From the NCBI RefSeq assembly GCF_046630445.1, contig NC_092340.1, positions 35,734,001 through 35,798,000 on the forward strand: a stretch of 64,000 bases of DNA, written 5' to 3'. Origin of the DNA: Rutidosis leptorrhynchoides. Its lineage: Eukaryota > Streptophyta > Magnoliopsida > Asterales > Asteraceae. Below, one piece after another: positions 12,241-25,539 of this stretch (position 1 is its first letter; every line of letters begins with the position of its first letter). The translations under genes and the position numbers were made by a program. The notes below the pieces were generated by a model. The model was not told where the DNA came from. It saw only the letters and a list, made by a program, of their open reading frames with translations, and ran no database searches.

Positions 12241-12813
12241 AAGGTTCATGTAAGTTATATATTGTTTATAATCTTGAAACCCTACCATGCTAATTAACAC
12301 TATAATGTTTTTCTTCACTTTTTTTATTGTTCCGTTTCCTTAATCTAATGAATTATTTGTTTGTCTTCAAATATATAAAATAGTTAGTGACAACTAAAAA
12401 ATGACTTTCCAATGTGTTTGTTTTCCTATCTTTTGAGTATTGGTATTGGAGCAAGTGCTTATTGAATTAAGTTTCCTGTTGTCTACTAACTATTTTGGTT
12501 AGCGATGCATCTGCTTGCTCAAGTATGGTTGGGTTGTCGTATTTAAAAAAAACTCACTACCAATGGTATGTTTGTATCTTGGTTACATAGGAATGTGTTG
12601 TTTAGTTTATGCTTGAAGTATGCAGTCTGATGTAGGCGTGTATATGATGATAACTTCAGCATGTGATTAGTATTTGTTACCGTTAGCCTCTGCTGCACGA
12701 ATGACTTGTTGGTTATCACAAGACTCGCCTTTCCAACTTGAAGCTGATGGTAACTTCATGTGCTTTTCTGTTTCTAACGTGTTCTGTACTGATGAGCTGG
12801 TATGCAAACAAGC
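12241..12813. other. Unassigned sequence between LTRs
   Basis: This is the DNA into which the LTRs were inserted. It is AT-rich, with no long ORF, no clear exon and no recognised repeat. It is continuous, across the A2 and A3 insertions, with 19104-19133 and then 22206 onward. Confidence 0.5.
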
Positions 12814-13913
12814 TGAAAGGACCCATTCATATCCATTATAAACGATTCACAATAGTTGATTACATCGTGAGGTACTTGACCTCTATATGATACATTTTAC
12901 AAACATTGCATTCGTTTTTAAAAGACAAACTTTCTTTACATCGAAAGTTGATGGCATGCATACCATTTCATAATATATCTAACTATAATTGACTTAATAA
13001 TAATCTTGATGAACTCAACGACTCGAATGCAACGTCTTTTGAAATATGTCATGAATGACTCCAAGTAATATCTCTAAAATGAGCAAATGCACAGCGGAAG
13101 ATTTCTTTCATACCTGAGAATAAACATGCTTTAAAGTGTCAACCAAAAGGTTGGTGAGTTCATAAGTTTATCATAACAATCATTTCAATATATTAATAGA
13201 CCACAAGATTTCCGTTTATAAATATATGTACACTCGCAAGTGTATAAAACCGTTCTGCTTATGTTGAGGCCTCAGTAACCAACCTTAACAATAATATAAT
13301 AAGTCATCTTCGCAAAGATGGATACGTACACTCGCAAGTGTATAAATAATCCTCGAAGTACTAAACATCCGCCCACTAGCTCTTATGTCTAGTGCAGCCT
13401 ACAGGAAGGGGGTGTTAAGCCCGATAGATCTATCTTTAGGATTCGCGCTTACATGCTCTTATAACCTGTAACTAAATTACCTAGCACATCAATCCACAGA
13501 ATATCATTTTTAATCACTTGTCTCTATTTCGTAAAGCATTTATAAAATATTGCATGTATTCTCAGCCCAAAAATATATATTGCAAAAGCAATTAAAAGGG
13601 GAGCAAATGAAACTCACAATACAATATTTTGTAGTAAAAAATTCATACGACGATACTGAACAATGCAGGATTGGCCTTGGATTCACGAACCTATATCATT
13701 TGTATATATATATTAAAATATATAATGGAAACCACATAATTTTATTTATTAATATATATATTATTTATATATATTTGTAGTTATATAGGGTTTATATTGA
13801 ATTCCATTTAAAAAAACATATATTTATATTATATCTCTAATTATATGTTATATATAATTATTTTGTATATATATTTTAAAATGATCAATATCTATTCTTT
13901 TAGTTATATTAAC

Positions 13914-14053
<140 letters not shown>

Positions 14054-14367
14054 TTATTATTATGTTTGAAATTTAATAGTTTGTTACATGTAAATATTTA
14101 TCTAAATAATGTTAATATTTAGTTATATGAAATATTAATATAGTTATAGTATATGTACTAAATACATTTTGTATACAAAGTATTTTATTTGTTAAAAATG
14201 ATAGTTTTGATATTAGTGAGTTACTAATAATAATAACTTTACTAATAATAATAATGATATTGTTAATAATGATAATAATAATACTAATAATTATAAAAAT
14301 GATACTAATCAAAGAAAATAATAATAAATTTTATTGTTTTAATGATAATAATAATAATCCTAAACAT

Positions 14368-14602
<235 letters not shown>

Positions 14603-14665
14603 AAATGAAAATATAAAAGTGTATACCCTTTTAAAAGCTCTTTTAAAAAAAATTGCTCATGCCAA

Positions 14666-14718
14666 GGCTCGAACTCAAGACCTCCCGTTAACCCTCAACA
14701 CCCTTAACCGTCACTCTA
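14666..14718 (-). other. tRNA-like A-box/B-box module in LTR A2
   Basis: On the minus strand an A-box-like TAGAGTGACGG starts at 14718 and a B-box-like AGTTCGAGCC starts at 14675, 43 nt later, close to tRNA spacing. It is homologous to the better preserved copy at 20893-20946 in A3, including a shared GGTTAAG segment just after the A box. It is either a SINE or tRNA relic fixed in this LTR family or a conserved internal promoter motif. Confidence 0.6.
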
Positions 14719-15716
14719 ATCCTTCATTTCTGATTGGTATTTATATATCTATATTTTTAACTTAATATTTCTGTTTTCTTCATTTTCTCCAATAATCCCA
14801 GAACTGGATCGACCAGGGACAAGACATCAACCACTAGTCGAACTACCAATTTGTTTTAGAACATGAATTGATTAAAAATGACTTGTTGTGATTATCAAAT
14901 AGTTAACAGAATCGAATAAATAAATAAAAAAATAGTTGCAGCAGCCCTTTTTTTGAAACTTATGAACTCGAATCATGATTTTAAAATCTGGACAGTTTTA
15001 TACAAAGACTATAACACGAAATATGTTTCAAATGACTCATAGGAACTTTCCAAATCGTCAATTGAAATCAAATCATCAAGACAAGTTTGAATTTCACCAA
15101 GAACACACAGTTTAACTTTTGGAGATTAAACTTTGACTCGTAAATTCACACTTGATAAGAAACATTGAGACTTGAAATGTCCCAGTTAGTTTAAGTAAAA
15201 TATTCCTAGCAAGACCACATTAACACATTTTGAAATGGTTTACGAAATCTTTTTGATTGAAATAAGAAGGATAAACAGAGCAGTCGGCTTTTCCTTTAAA
15301 TTCTTGATTTAATTTTGATAAATTGAAGGCTGTAAATGCTAATTGTAATTGTGAATTGATATTGCAGGTTAACTTAATTAATATCGTTGAGAAATTCGAT
15401 GGCTTTATAACAATTGAAGTCGACAGGAGGAATAATCAGAGAAGAAAAAGATAAAAAATAAATAAAAAGGAAGATAACGACTTTAAACAGATTTTGTTTG
15501 ATACTGGAGCTAGGATTTCGACTTGTAACAATATCAGATGGAAACAAAATCAATTACAGTGTTTGATTGCTACTTGAAACGATTATGTCTCTCATATATA
15601 TGATTTCTTTATAAATACTATTATTAATTATAATTATATTAATAATAATAATCTAAATAAAATTATTACTGATTTCCTTAAAATTTATATCTGTATATAA
15701 CTGCGTATACGTATGT

Positions 15717-15718
<2 letters not shown>

Positions 15719-15790
<72 letters not shown>
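15719..15790. repeat. (TA)n microsatellite in A2
   Basis: A second TA array in the same solo LTR. The surrounding 15600-16330 is very AT-rich and has no coding capacity. Confidence 0.95.
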
Positions 15791-15791
<1 letters not shown>

Positions 15792-16408
15792 GTATATATC
15801 TATTTCTATATATGTATATCTATTATTTATATATATATATATAAATATATATTTATAGATTATAATTAATATTATTAATAAATATAATTATAATAATAAT
15901 ACTCTTAATAATATAAATTTATAATGATATAATAGTAATAATAATATTACTAATGATAATGACCATAAATGTATAGCAATAATACAATAATACTAATTAT
16001 ACTAATATTTTTAATAATAACATTAATATTAATAATAAAAATAATATATCAATTTATATATATCAACTTCATACTAATAATAAAATAATATTAATTTTTT
16101 GATAATAATAATAATATTAACAATAATAATATAATCATTTATACTTATCTAATTTCCTATATATATATATTTATATATATACTTTATATAATAATAGTGA
16201 TGATACATATAGTAATATTAATGTTAGTATTATTAATAATAATGAAAGTAATGATAATAATATTAATGTAGCATTTATACTTAAAATTATAATTAATTTT
16301 AATATGTTACAATTTATCAATTATATCATTCTTGTAACAACCCAACCCGTTATCCAACCGACAACGCTTAAATTTTTTTTTTTATCAAATCTGGCCAATT
16401 CAGCATTT

Positions 16409-16442
16409 GGCGCGGCGCGCCCCACTGTGGAGCGGCGCTCCA
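16409..16442. repeat. Pair of GC-rich odd palindromes, 5' side of C2
   Basis: GGCGCGGCGCGCC at 16409-16421 and TGGAGCGGCGCTCCA at 16428-16442 are both perfect around a central G, with different arms. Confidence 0.9.
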
Positions 16443-17072
16443 AAGTGGTCTGTCCACACTTTCCCTTTTTGACAAAAAGATCGTCCACTTCTGGGCACTT
16501 TTAGACGAAACGGTTTTCACAACACGATAAAGTAAGTAAAACTAACACGTTTTCATAATAAAACAAGTTTTACAACTCCGGGCCCACATCGACCCAATTT
16601 ACAACAAGTGACCATTTCGACCCATTTTAGTTTAATACAAAACTTAGACCGAGCATGGCGATTGGGGATACGCTACCCAATCCTAATCAATCCAAAGCAC
16701 GTCCTCTAAAGCAACCTACACAATCCAATGGTTCTCACGATTACCCGAGCCATCACCTCCACGCGAATCTATAAAAATGTAAACAACGAGAGGGTAAGCT
16801 ATGAAAGCTTAGTGAATGCAATAATTATACACATACATATATAATATACCTACTTGCAAACACTTACTCTCATACCGCATACATGCTAGCAACACAAATA
16901 GCTTATCATCACAAATACAAAGCTATAAACCTCCAATATCGCAAGCTAGCACAACAATAGCATATATATAACCCGAACAATAAAATATGCTACACTACAA
17001 CACAATAACCATGGTTAACCAATAACACAAGGGAATGGTACTTCGAATTTCCCATCGGTGTTCGTAACAACC

Positions 17073-17231
17073 GTTAGTGTACAACGAAATATATCACTAA
17101 CCCCTAGGCGACACGGACAACGAAATATCCGTTCAAGCAATCGTTAGTGTACAACGAAATATATCACTAACTCTTGGGCAATTTGGACAACGAAATATCC
17201 ATCTTTAGTGTACAACGAAATATATAACTAA
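17073..17231. repeat. Hairpin array of C2
   Basis: Five hairpins share the loop core CAACGAAATAT. Their stems are GTTAGTG/CACTAAC (17073-17101 and 17143-17171), ACGGA/TCCGT (17113-17132), TGGA/TCCA (17184-17201) and TTAGT/ACTAA (17205-17231). The loop is unrelated to those of C1 and C3, yet the array starts 740 bp from the LTR 5' end, as in C1. Confidence 0.85.
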
Positions 17232-18487
17232 CTCTTGGTGGTATAGACACGTATACCCGGCCCCATCCCCCTCCCTACAAATAGATACATTATATACATA
17301 CATATATAATCATTCCACTCACCTCGTGAACTCGAGCATTACAAACCATGCGCGAAATCCCCACCACACGCGACCGAGCAAGATTTTACCTATAATACGC
17401 ATATAGGTATACACATAATCAACATACAACCTCATTTGGACTCTCGACCCGCCCGAATGAACAACAAGTGCAAAATATACCCTTTTGCACTTTTAACGCT
17501 ACCCGAAGGTCCAAAACAAACGAGACTAGTTTCCGCGTTCTCGAAATACCCAAATATGTCAACTTTAACCTTTAAACGCATATTAGCTCATATTTTACAC
17601 AAAACCCATTCCATGGTTGACCAAGTTTGACTTTATTGCTAAAACACCAAATTTTAACCTAAAATTACTTCTCGCGAGTAATTACATCAACAGCATCATT
17701 TAACACTTAACAAAAGCGTTTAACATCCAATTAATCTAAATTAGTGTCATCCTCAATTTTGACCCAATTCAAATTGCTCATTTTGACCAAAGTCATAAAA
17801 TGCCCCAAAATCACTAACGACTAGTGATTATATTTTCAAGACAACCACTAACACTTAAATCAAGTATTTACCTACTTGATTTACCAAAACTTGACTTAAA
17901 ACTTAATTTAACACCGAATCAAGCTTACTTGTCCCGAAATATCCATTTAACCCGTTTTGACCAAAATTAGGGTTTACACCCAAAAACCAAGTCAACACAA
18001 GTGTTCTAACGTTTAACCAACACACGCAAGACCCAAACTCATAATTTCATCACTCGAAACCCTAAGTCACCCATTTAGGCTTACTTACTTGAATCTTACC
18101 CAAAACCCCCAAATTTCACAATAAAAATGGGTTTATAACACTAACTAACACAAACCCTAACTCAAACAATAATCTTAACAATGAAATTCGGATTAGGGTT
18201 TACCTCAAGCACCAAAACGAGCTCTAGTAGCTAGAAACACCAAGGAGAACCAAAACCCGCTTCCAATTTGGGCGAAAATCACCATCTTCATCATCCATTC
18301 AAGCTTCCTCTCTCTAGAACTCACTCTCTCTCTCTAAGATAAGATGGGAGTGTTGTGTGGATGTCAAAATGATCCAAAAGTGGATCTAAAACTGATATTA
18401 AAGCCACAAATCCGTCCATAAGTGAAAGGACCAAAGTACCCCGCATTTACCCTTTAAAAAAGGCTGAAAATTGCATCAGACGGGATC

Positions 18488-18520
18488 GGAGCGCCGCTCC
18501 AAAGGGTGGAGCGCCGCTAC
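18488..18520. repeat. Pair of GC-rich palindromes, 3' side of C2
   Basis: GGAGCGCCGCTCC at 18488-18500 is perfect around a central C. A copy with one mismatch lies at 18508-18520. The first is the exact reverse complement of the second 5' palindrome of this LTR. Confidence 0.9.
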
Positions 18521-20892
18521 AACCTTCAGGTCAGTTTTCAGTAACTTGTTTTCGCCATAACTTTTTGACCGTAGCTCCGTTTTCGATGAATCAAATATCG
18601 TTGGAAATGTAATAAGATTTTATTTCCAATGGTAAGGCTTTGAAACATCAACTCGAACTTTATTTGGGGTCGAAAAGGTACGTACACACCTTGTGACTCA
18701 AACAACGTTCAGTTTTCCTTCGACGTTCGAGCAAGCAACACGTACATGCTTCGTACACTTCATACACGCATCGTACACCATAATTACATTATGTAGAATA
18801 AATATTAGGTCTTACAATTTTTTTCAATAATATAATATATTGAATCTTTAATATTTATTTACTATTTATTTTTAATATTTCTTATGTGTATAATTTATAC
18901 ATATATATATATATATATATTATCATATTTTATTTACACGCAATTGTTCGTGAATCGTCGGTAATGGTCGAATGGTAATTGAATACATGAACATAGTTTC
19001 AAATTTTTCGAGAATCCACATTATACACTTTGCTCATCGTGTCAAGATCATAATAAGATTTAAGTTTAAATTTGATCGGAAATTTCCGGGTCGTCACACA
19101 AGCCCATGAAAATATCTCTATATGTCAAATATGTAAATTGTCACGACCCGAAAAATTTCGACTAATTTTAATTCAAACTCTCGATACGATTTAATATTTT
19201 TGATACGATAAGAAAAGTCTGTTAGATTGAGTCTTAAAAATTTTGAACTGTGTTCATATATTCAATTAACCTTCAACTGTTTTCGACGATTCACGGACAA
19301 TTAATTGTAAATAGATATGTGTGTATATATATATAAATAATAATTTGAAATATAATTTGAAGTATTATATGTTGTTACTATTAAAATTAATAAAATAAAA
19401 ATAGGATATTATAATAATTATTATTTATAAACATATCTATATATAAATAAAAGTATATTAAAAATAAATATTAAATAATTGTAATACTCGTTTGATGTTT
19501 TGATCGATATTAAACAAGTTAAAAACGAACTTATATGATTTTAAAATAAACGGTGATATGAAAATAAGTTATATCAATTTTAGCTTTATTAAAAATATAT
19601 TTAGAATCTATTTAATTTTAAGTTTGGATCGAGCTCGAATGACAGGTCAATTTTTATGGTTGATATTAAACAAGTCTAAATATGACTTCATGATGAGATA
19701 AAGATAAACGTTGATCCATAATTAAGTTATATAAAATTTAGGATTTACTAAAAATATTTTTACTTTGATGAGTTGAGTTTTAATACTCCGTACAGATTAC
19801 TTGAAATTAAAAAATAAAATGATTGACGAACTTTTTTGATCACATGTTTCACTTTTAATGACTGAATTAAATAAATGGATATAATTTTAAAAGATAGGAT
19901 TTTTCTAAGTTAAATTTTATCCGCCACTGCTTATCAAATGAGCATGAATTTCAGTCCATAAATGAAATAGTAAATGACAGCTAATATTATCACACGTTTA
20001 TATTTCTAAATTATATTTAATGAGATTTACTGTGCTTGATTGGTACGGTGTGTAGTTAATTGAATTGTTATAGAATGCATTATATATATTATTGTATTAT
20101 GAATTATTATTACTATTTGGGTTTTTGTTTCTTCTTCACTAAATTGAACATATGTATATTATATATACATACTCATACAAGAGATATAGAGATAGAAAAT
20201 CCATCGACTCCTTCATCAACCATCTCTTGTTCCTTCATCGTGAGTTTACACACCGGATCACCACCTCTTCATAAGCCATCAACCTACAACCACCACCTAC
20301 ATGATAACCCATCACTACAACAATCTTCAAATCATCATCGTGAGCCATCTGCTACTGCTATATTTTTGTTTCAGTTTTGCAGTCACCCACATCATTAGAA
20401 CCACCCTCTTCATCTTAACGAAACCACCACCTGCAATACAATCGAAACCACCATGAAACCATCTTAAAATTTTAACCGGGTATTGTTGTTTCTGTCGAGC
20501 CAAGCCAAGATACAACCAACACCCATCTAATTCTGTTTTGATTATGTTTCCTTGCTGTTACTTTCTTTCGATAACCACCACAACCATTATATCACCAACA
20601 CCATCTGCTACAGCAAAGGTGCTAGTGTTGCTGCCACACAAACCATCATCAAACCGTTACATTTACATCTATTTCTGTTTATTACTCATCAAACACGATT
20701 TGCTATTGGGCCGAATTATTACCTATTTTCCTTGGGCCATTTAAACGTGTTTTTGGACTAAAAGTGTGATTGGGTTTAACTTGGGCCATGTGCTTGTTTA
20801 GTTAGTGGACTGATTGGGCCAAGAAGAAATATAGAAGCAAGTAAAGACGGGTTAAATAATTGATCATGTAAGTTTAATCAGAAAAATGAGAA

Positions 20893-20946
20893 TAGTTCAA
20901 TGGTTAAGTGTGTTGATGGGTGAGCGGGAGGCCGCGGGTTCGAGCC
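20893..20946 (+). other. tRNA-like A-box/B-box module in LTR A3
   Basis: TAGTTCAATGG at 20893-20903 fits a pol III A box and GGTTCGAGCC at 20937-20946 fits a B box. Their starts are 44 nt apart, the spacing found in tRNAs. No full cloverleaf or CCA-compatible acceptor stem is evident, so it is not called a tRNA gene. The homologous module in A2 lies at the same net distance from the LTR start, about 1.75-1.9 kb. Confidence 0.65.
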
Positions 20947-20999
20947 TTGTCTGGGGCATTTTGTTTTTGGGAAAAGCTTTTGAGGTAGTTAAGTTATAT

Positions 21000-21134
21000 T
21001 CATTATTATTGTTATTATTGTTAGCATTATTATTATTATTATTATTGGTTAGTGTTATTATGATTAAGATAATTATTATTATTACTATCATTAATACAAT
21101 TAATATTATTATCATTATTGTTAGTATTAGTATT

Positions 21135-21233
<99 letters not shown>

Positions 21234-21260
21234 TCTATTAATATTATTATTATTATTATT
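21000..21260. repeat. (TTA)n microsatellite in A3
   Basis: A long imperfect TTA/ATT array. It produces spurious poly-isoleucine and poly-asparagine ORFs on both strands. Confidence 0.97.
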
Positions 21261-21306
21261 ACAATAATTTTTTTTATTAAAATACTTATATAAATCATAT
21301 ATAAAA

Positions 21307-21307
<1 letters not shown>

Positions 21308-21375
<68 letters not shown>
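21308..21375. repeat. (TA)n microsatellite in A3
   Basis: A TA array downstream of the TTA array, in the same order as in A2. Confidence 0.95.
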
Positions 21376-21379
<4 letters not shown>

Positions 21380-22205
21380 TAAACAATTGAAATAATATAT
21401 ATATTAATATATAACTTGTCCGATTATGATTATATGTATTAATATAAATAAAATTTATATAGGTTCGTGAATCCGAGGCCAACCCTGTAATTGTTCAGTT
21501 CCGTCGTATGCATATTTTTACTACAAAAAATCGTATTGTGAGTTTCATTTGCTCCCTTTTTAAATGCTTTTGCAATATATATTTTTGGGACTGAGAATAC
21601 ATGCGATGATTTTATAAATGTTTGACGAAATAGACACAAGTACTTAAAACTACATTCTATGGCTGGATTATTAAACCGAATATGCCCCTTTTTAGTATGG
21701 TAATCTAAGAATTAGGGAACAGACACCCTAATTGATGCGAATCCTAAAGATAGATCTATCGGGCCCAACAAGCCCCATCCAGGTTACGGATGCTTTAGTA
21801 CTTCGAATTTATCATGTTCGAAGGGAGTCCCGGAATGATGGGGATATTCTATATGCATTTTGTTAAGGTCGGTTATCAGGTGTTCACTATATGAATGATT
21901 TTTATCTCTATGCAGTTTACGAAATGCCTGATATGATATGTATATTTATGGAAAAATTGAAATCTTGTGGTCTGTTAAAATTATGAAAATGATTGATTAC
22001 GATAAACCTATGAACTCACCAACCTTTTGGTTGACACTTTTAAGCATGTTTATTCTCAGGTATGAAAGAAATCTTCCGCTGTGCATTTGCTCATTTTAAA
22101 GATATTACATGGAGTCGTTCATGGCATGATTAGGACAGTACCTCGCAATGGGACCAGATGTTGATGATTTCGTCCAGGTGAATTAGGACGGGTCGCTTCA
22201 TGAAT

Positions 22206-23069
22206 AAAACAAATAAGTGACTTTTAAGGTCAAACTAACTCATTTGTATTTTCTATGGATGAAAAATTTGAGATGAATTTTGTTTTAGCAGATTAATATA
22301 GAGTTTGTTTCAGGATATTATCAAGTTATATGCTTCTGATTGGTGGTTGGAGAAAAAGTATATTGATTTTGAATTTGTCGACTCTTCAATCATTATTATT
22401 ATTGGCTAATTAATAGGTAAAAATGGATACTATCTCTTTAGGGGTCAAAATGGGTTGGGATGAGTTGACCCGTTATACTTTTGTTTCTGACCTTTAAAAG
22501 AAACTATATACTAAAATAATAAAAAATATTTTAGTCCCCTATTTTGCAGTTTACATACCTGCTTTTTTTTACTAACAGAAATTAGTACAGTAACTATAGA
22601 TACATCTTATGCTTTAACTCATGATCAACCCCCCTTAGGTGATTTTGCTATTTGATTTTCAAGATCACACCAACCAACCCTTTAACTTCAAATCTAACGT
22701 AGTTTTTTTTATGCTGTGAATTATTCTACCATCAATTTGTCACTTGCTACAATAAAGATAATTTAATAATCTATCTATGGAAAGCGTATCTTTAGAAACT
22801 GAATCTACTAAATATGGGTAATATAGGTGGGTCATGCACTTAGTGCAAAGGGACAAAATGGTTAATATTTTTGACGTGTCAAAACGGGTTGGGTTGACAC
22901 CAAAACTAAATTTGTTGTGAAACCTAGGGTTTCTTTTTATATGTTCCTTTCGCTTTCGTTGTAGCCGTTGTAGTTTAAGATTATTCGTTCTATTGATTTT
23001 GTTGGAATGCCTCCCCTGGTAATTTATGTTTTTATTTTTTTGATAATCATGCGTGTTTTCTTTGTCTAG
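22206..23069. other. Unassigned AT-rich sequence
   Basis: No gene is recognised. The stretch near 22440-22480 and the one near 22850-22910 contain GGGT/ACCC-rich words of the kind common in plant introns and degenerate elements. A leader-like segment at 22915-23025 precedes the exon-like block starting at 23070. Confidence 0.4.
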
Positions 23070-23944
23070 GAAATCTTTGATAGGATGGAGGTTGCCACCA
23101 CCAACAATGCAAATGGAGCCTCATCTAGACACCTAAAAAGAAAACTTCTGCTCTGCCCACCCCTATATCACTGTTAACTTTTGGCCCAACGCTACACTTG
23201 ATGCTCTGCCCACTACACTTGATGTTCTGGCTTCAGCTGTTGATTGTGCAAAACTGCAAAAGGTTGATATGGTTAGTGAAACTCTACATAGTTATAGTTA
23301 TTAATATTATAGTGGCTACAAACTTTTTTAATATATTTATGGTCTAGAGATATTTGGTTATGATTTTTCATTTGCCATCACCCGATTGCTTGGTGAAAAG
23401 ATCGGAAGCCTGTTTTCAGTGTTACATTTCAGCATCATTTGTTTGCATGTAACTTATTGTATCACTTTTCTCATCAGCTTCCAGGTGCAACTCGAGAGGA
23501 AATCAAGAAAGTCTACACCCCGACTCAAGTGGAAATGATCTCGATGGTACCAACTTCTACATGTTCGTCAACTACGTTTATGAGGTGATATTATATTTAA
23601 GTATTCCTTCAAATAATACAAACAATAAGTAGGTTCTTAGCGATTCAGCTCATCGACTTGTATATGATGAGATTTATGGTTATGTCATGACTGCAATTAA
23701 TCTTTCTCTTTTGTCATATTCTTTCTTTTACTTCTTTGTGGTTAAGTTTTGACTTTTGGACCATATCGACGTCTTGCTGACAAAAATCCAAAAATATCTT
23801 GTGATCTATATTGTTTGATTGTTTTTAGTCACAGGCTGCAAAATTTATGCGAATGTATGCTCAAATGTTTTATTAAACAGGACTTTGGTAGAGCCAGAGG
23901 ATGCAACCGAAATATACGCTTTGACTTTGTTCAAGAAGTATTGA
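23070..23944 (+). pseudogene. 3' part of an unidentified spliced gene, possibly captured
   Basis: Three exon-like blocks join in one frame: one after TTTGTCTAG ending at 23274 before GT, one at 23478-23584 (CAG before, GT after), and one from 23881 (CAG before) to a TGA at 23942-23944. The frame is open from about 23131 and encodes about 100 residues, including VNFWPNATLDAL, LPGATREEIKKVYTPTQVEM and EPEDATEIYALTLFKKY at the C terminus. Splice phases agree across both introns. Upstream of 23131 the frame is closed and no start is found, so the 5' part is missing or altered. I do not recognise the protein. A Helitron 3' end lies 1.6 kb downstream, so capture by a Helitron is possible. Confidence 0.5.
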
Positions 23945-25510
23945 TAGTTGGTAGCTTTCTCCTTTATGTTCATTATTTTATACATTCTTGATATTAGAAA
24001 GACAGTCTGACTTTTTGTAGAACTATACGTTACCATTTAGATCTTCTTTGGTGCCTTCAGGCGTTGGTAATTTAAGTGGACGGGCTCTAATATATGGTTG
24101 AAAAGGGTAAGTAGAGCAGATGCTATTACCCTACTGATGAGAAGATGGTTCCTACTTTGTAAATTAAGACACAATACTTATGACCATTGATTTGTTATTT
24201 ATTTGTTTTGAGTAATTTCATGTTAATCGTGTTCTATTGGTTGCTTATATAACCTTCACATTCGGCGACACTCTTCGCTTCACTTCCTTTTACTTTTCTT
24301 CTAAGGTATTCAGTATCTAAAAGACCTCTTCATTATAAAAACAATTCTAAATAATCAGCATTATATTTATTGACCACATGTCAACTTATTACATTATTCT
24401 ATTTCAGGTGTTCGTTGGGCTTCCTGTAGTGTACTACCATTATAAGTAATCCAGTTTTTCTGAGTTTTTATAATTTACCGTTGGAAGCTTATTTCCTTTG
24501 CCAATATGCTGAGCTTTTTTCTATTTCATCTGCATTTTGTTATAACTTACCCCATGAGAAATGTATTCGACAAAGAAAGTAAAGAAACTAAAGGGGATTC
24601 ATTCTGTTAATTGTGGTTTGTAACTTTCATAATTTTATAAATTATTTATTTTTTAGTTCAAAGACATACGTGTATTACCATAGTGTGTCAAGTATAAGCA
24701 CTATATTAACTTGGTCAGCAAGTATAAGCAGTATATTAACTTGGTCAGCAATATGGGTGGCTGAATAGGCGGGTCAATTGTGTTGTGTAACGGCTCACAA
24801 TTTCACATATAAATAATCTTGACTGCGGAGTTTAGAGTTTAAACTGTTTGAGATTGTTTATATATGTTATTAGTTGTAAAATGTTATTAATACTTTAGAG
24901 TTTTTTTTAATTATAATTGTATACTACAGAAACACAGTCTCAAAAACGTCTTTGAATGCTATTTTTTAGGCCGTGCAATGCACTAGGTAATTCATTCTGA
25001 AACTTTATTGATTCTCATTGTCAACATATGATAACTTTGTGTAGGTAATTGGTTCCTTTGTATTCATCTGATTATAGATGGAAACTATTCTTCCAAGTTG
25101 TTTTAATTATGATAACTTTGTGTGAGTAATTGGTTACTTCATCAAACTAGCCCTTTCGTGCTTTTTCTGTTAAAATATATATCATTGTTGTTTTTTGAAA
25201 CTGATCACTGATAAACAAAGGTTTGTCGAATTCAAGCAGTACAGATTCATAACGTTTAAGCTACTTGTACCATACATTTTGTTTCAAGAGAAATACAATC
25301 AACATGTCGAATTTAGTATCTTTAATCTATAATCCATAATCTATGTGTTATGTCTAAAACAAACTCTAAATTATCGAACTCTTAGTGATGTGTTTTGTGT
25401 AAAACAAAAATACTTAAGCAATTCACCAACAACAATACTTGTGATACTGTCTTTATCATATCATTAATTAATATAACATTTTACAAGTCAAAATTGTTTG
25501 TTGAAGAGTC
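23945..25510. other. Unassigned sequence upstream of a Helitron end
   Basis: AT-rich, without a supported ORF. Two direct copies of a 24 bp word ending in AACTTGGTCAGCA lie at about 24690-24750. Near 24970 the word CCGTGCAATGCAC resembles the Helitron hairpin at 25513 but has no complete terminus. Confidence 0.4.
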
Positions 25511-25512
25511 CC

Positions 25513-25539
25513 CGTGCAACGCACGCTCTTAAATCTAGT
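25513..25539 (+). mobile_element. Helitron 3' terminus
   Basis: A hairpin CGTGC-AAC-GCACG (25513-25525) is followed nine bases later by CTAGT (25535-25539), the CTRR-type 3' end of plant Helitrons. The element body must lie to the left. Its 5' TC end was not found; the LTRs and gene fragment at 12.2-25.5 kb may lie within it. Confidence 0.6.

Larger units (their letters stand above)
16333..18816 (+). mobile_element. C-family solo LTR C2 nested in A2
   Basis: The block starts TGTAACAACCC and ends AGGTCTTACA. Target duplications are ATTCT (16328-16332) and ATTTT (18817-18821), one mismatch. Length is 2484 bp. It shares the C-family landmarks: paired GC palindromes near both ends, the CGGGCCCACATCG motif (16578-16590), the GAGAGGGTAAGCTA motif (16788) and a hairpin array at 17073-17231. 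It is a solo LTR without coding capacity. It is younger than A2, which it interrupts. Confidence 0.85.
19139..22200 (+). mobile_element. Family A solo LTR (A3)
   Basis: The block starts TGTCACGACCCG and ends GGGTCGCTTCA. Flanking 5 bp are TAAAT (19134-19138) and TGAAT (22201-22205), one mismatch. Length is 3062 bp. It carries a tRNA-like module (20893-20946), a TTA array (21000-21260) and a TA array (21308-21375), then a region from about 21455 that matches A1 and, inverted, A2. It lies only 40 bp from A2 in the opposite orientation. Confidence 0.75.

Noticed and set aside
16333-18816. A DNA transposon with TGTAA...TTACA inverted ends
   Set aside because: The ends are also what gypsy-type LTRs show. 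Duplications are 5 bp, length is over 2 kb and there is no transposase, so a solo LTR is the simpler reading.
20893-20946. A functional tRNA gene
   Set aside because: Box spacing fits, but no acceptor stem, anticodon arm or full cloverleaf could be drawn, and the module repeats inside an LTR family.
20886-21482. Overlapping long frames on both strands
   Set aside because: They are made of poly-Ile and poly-Asn from the TTA and TA arrays inside solo LTR A3.
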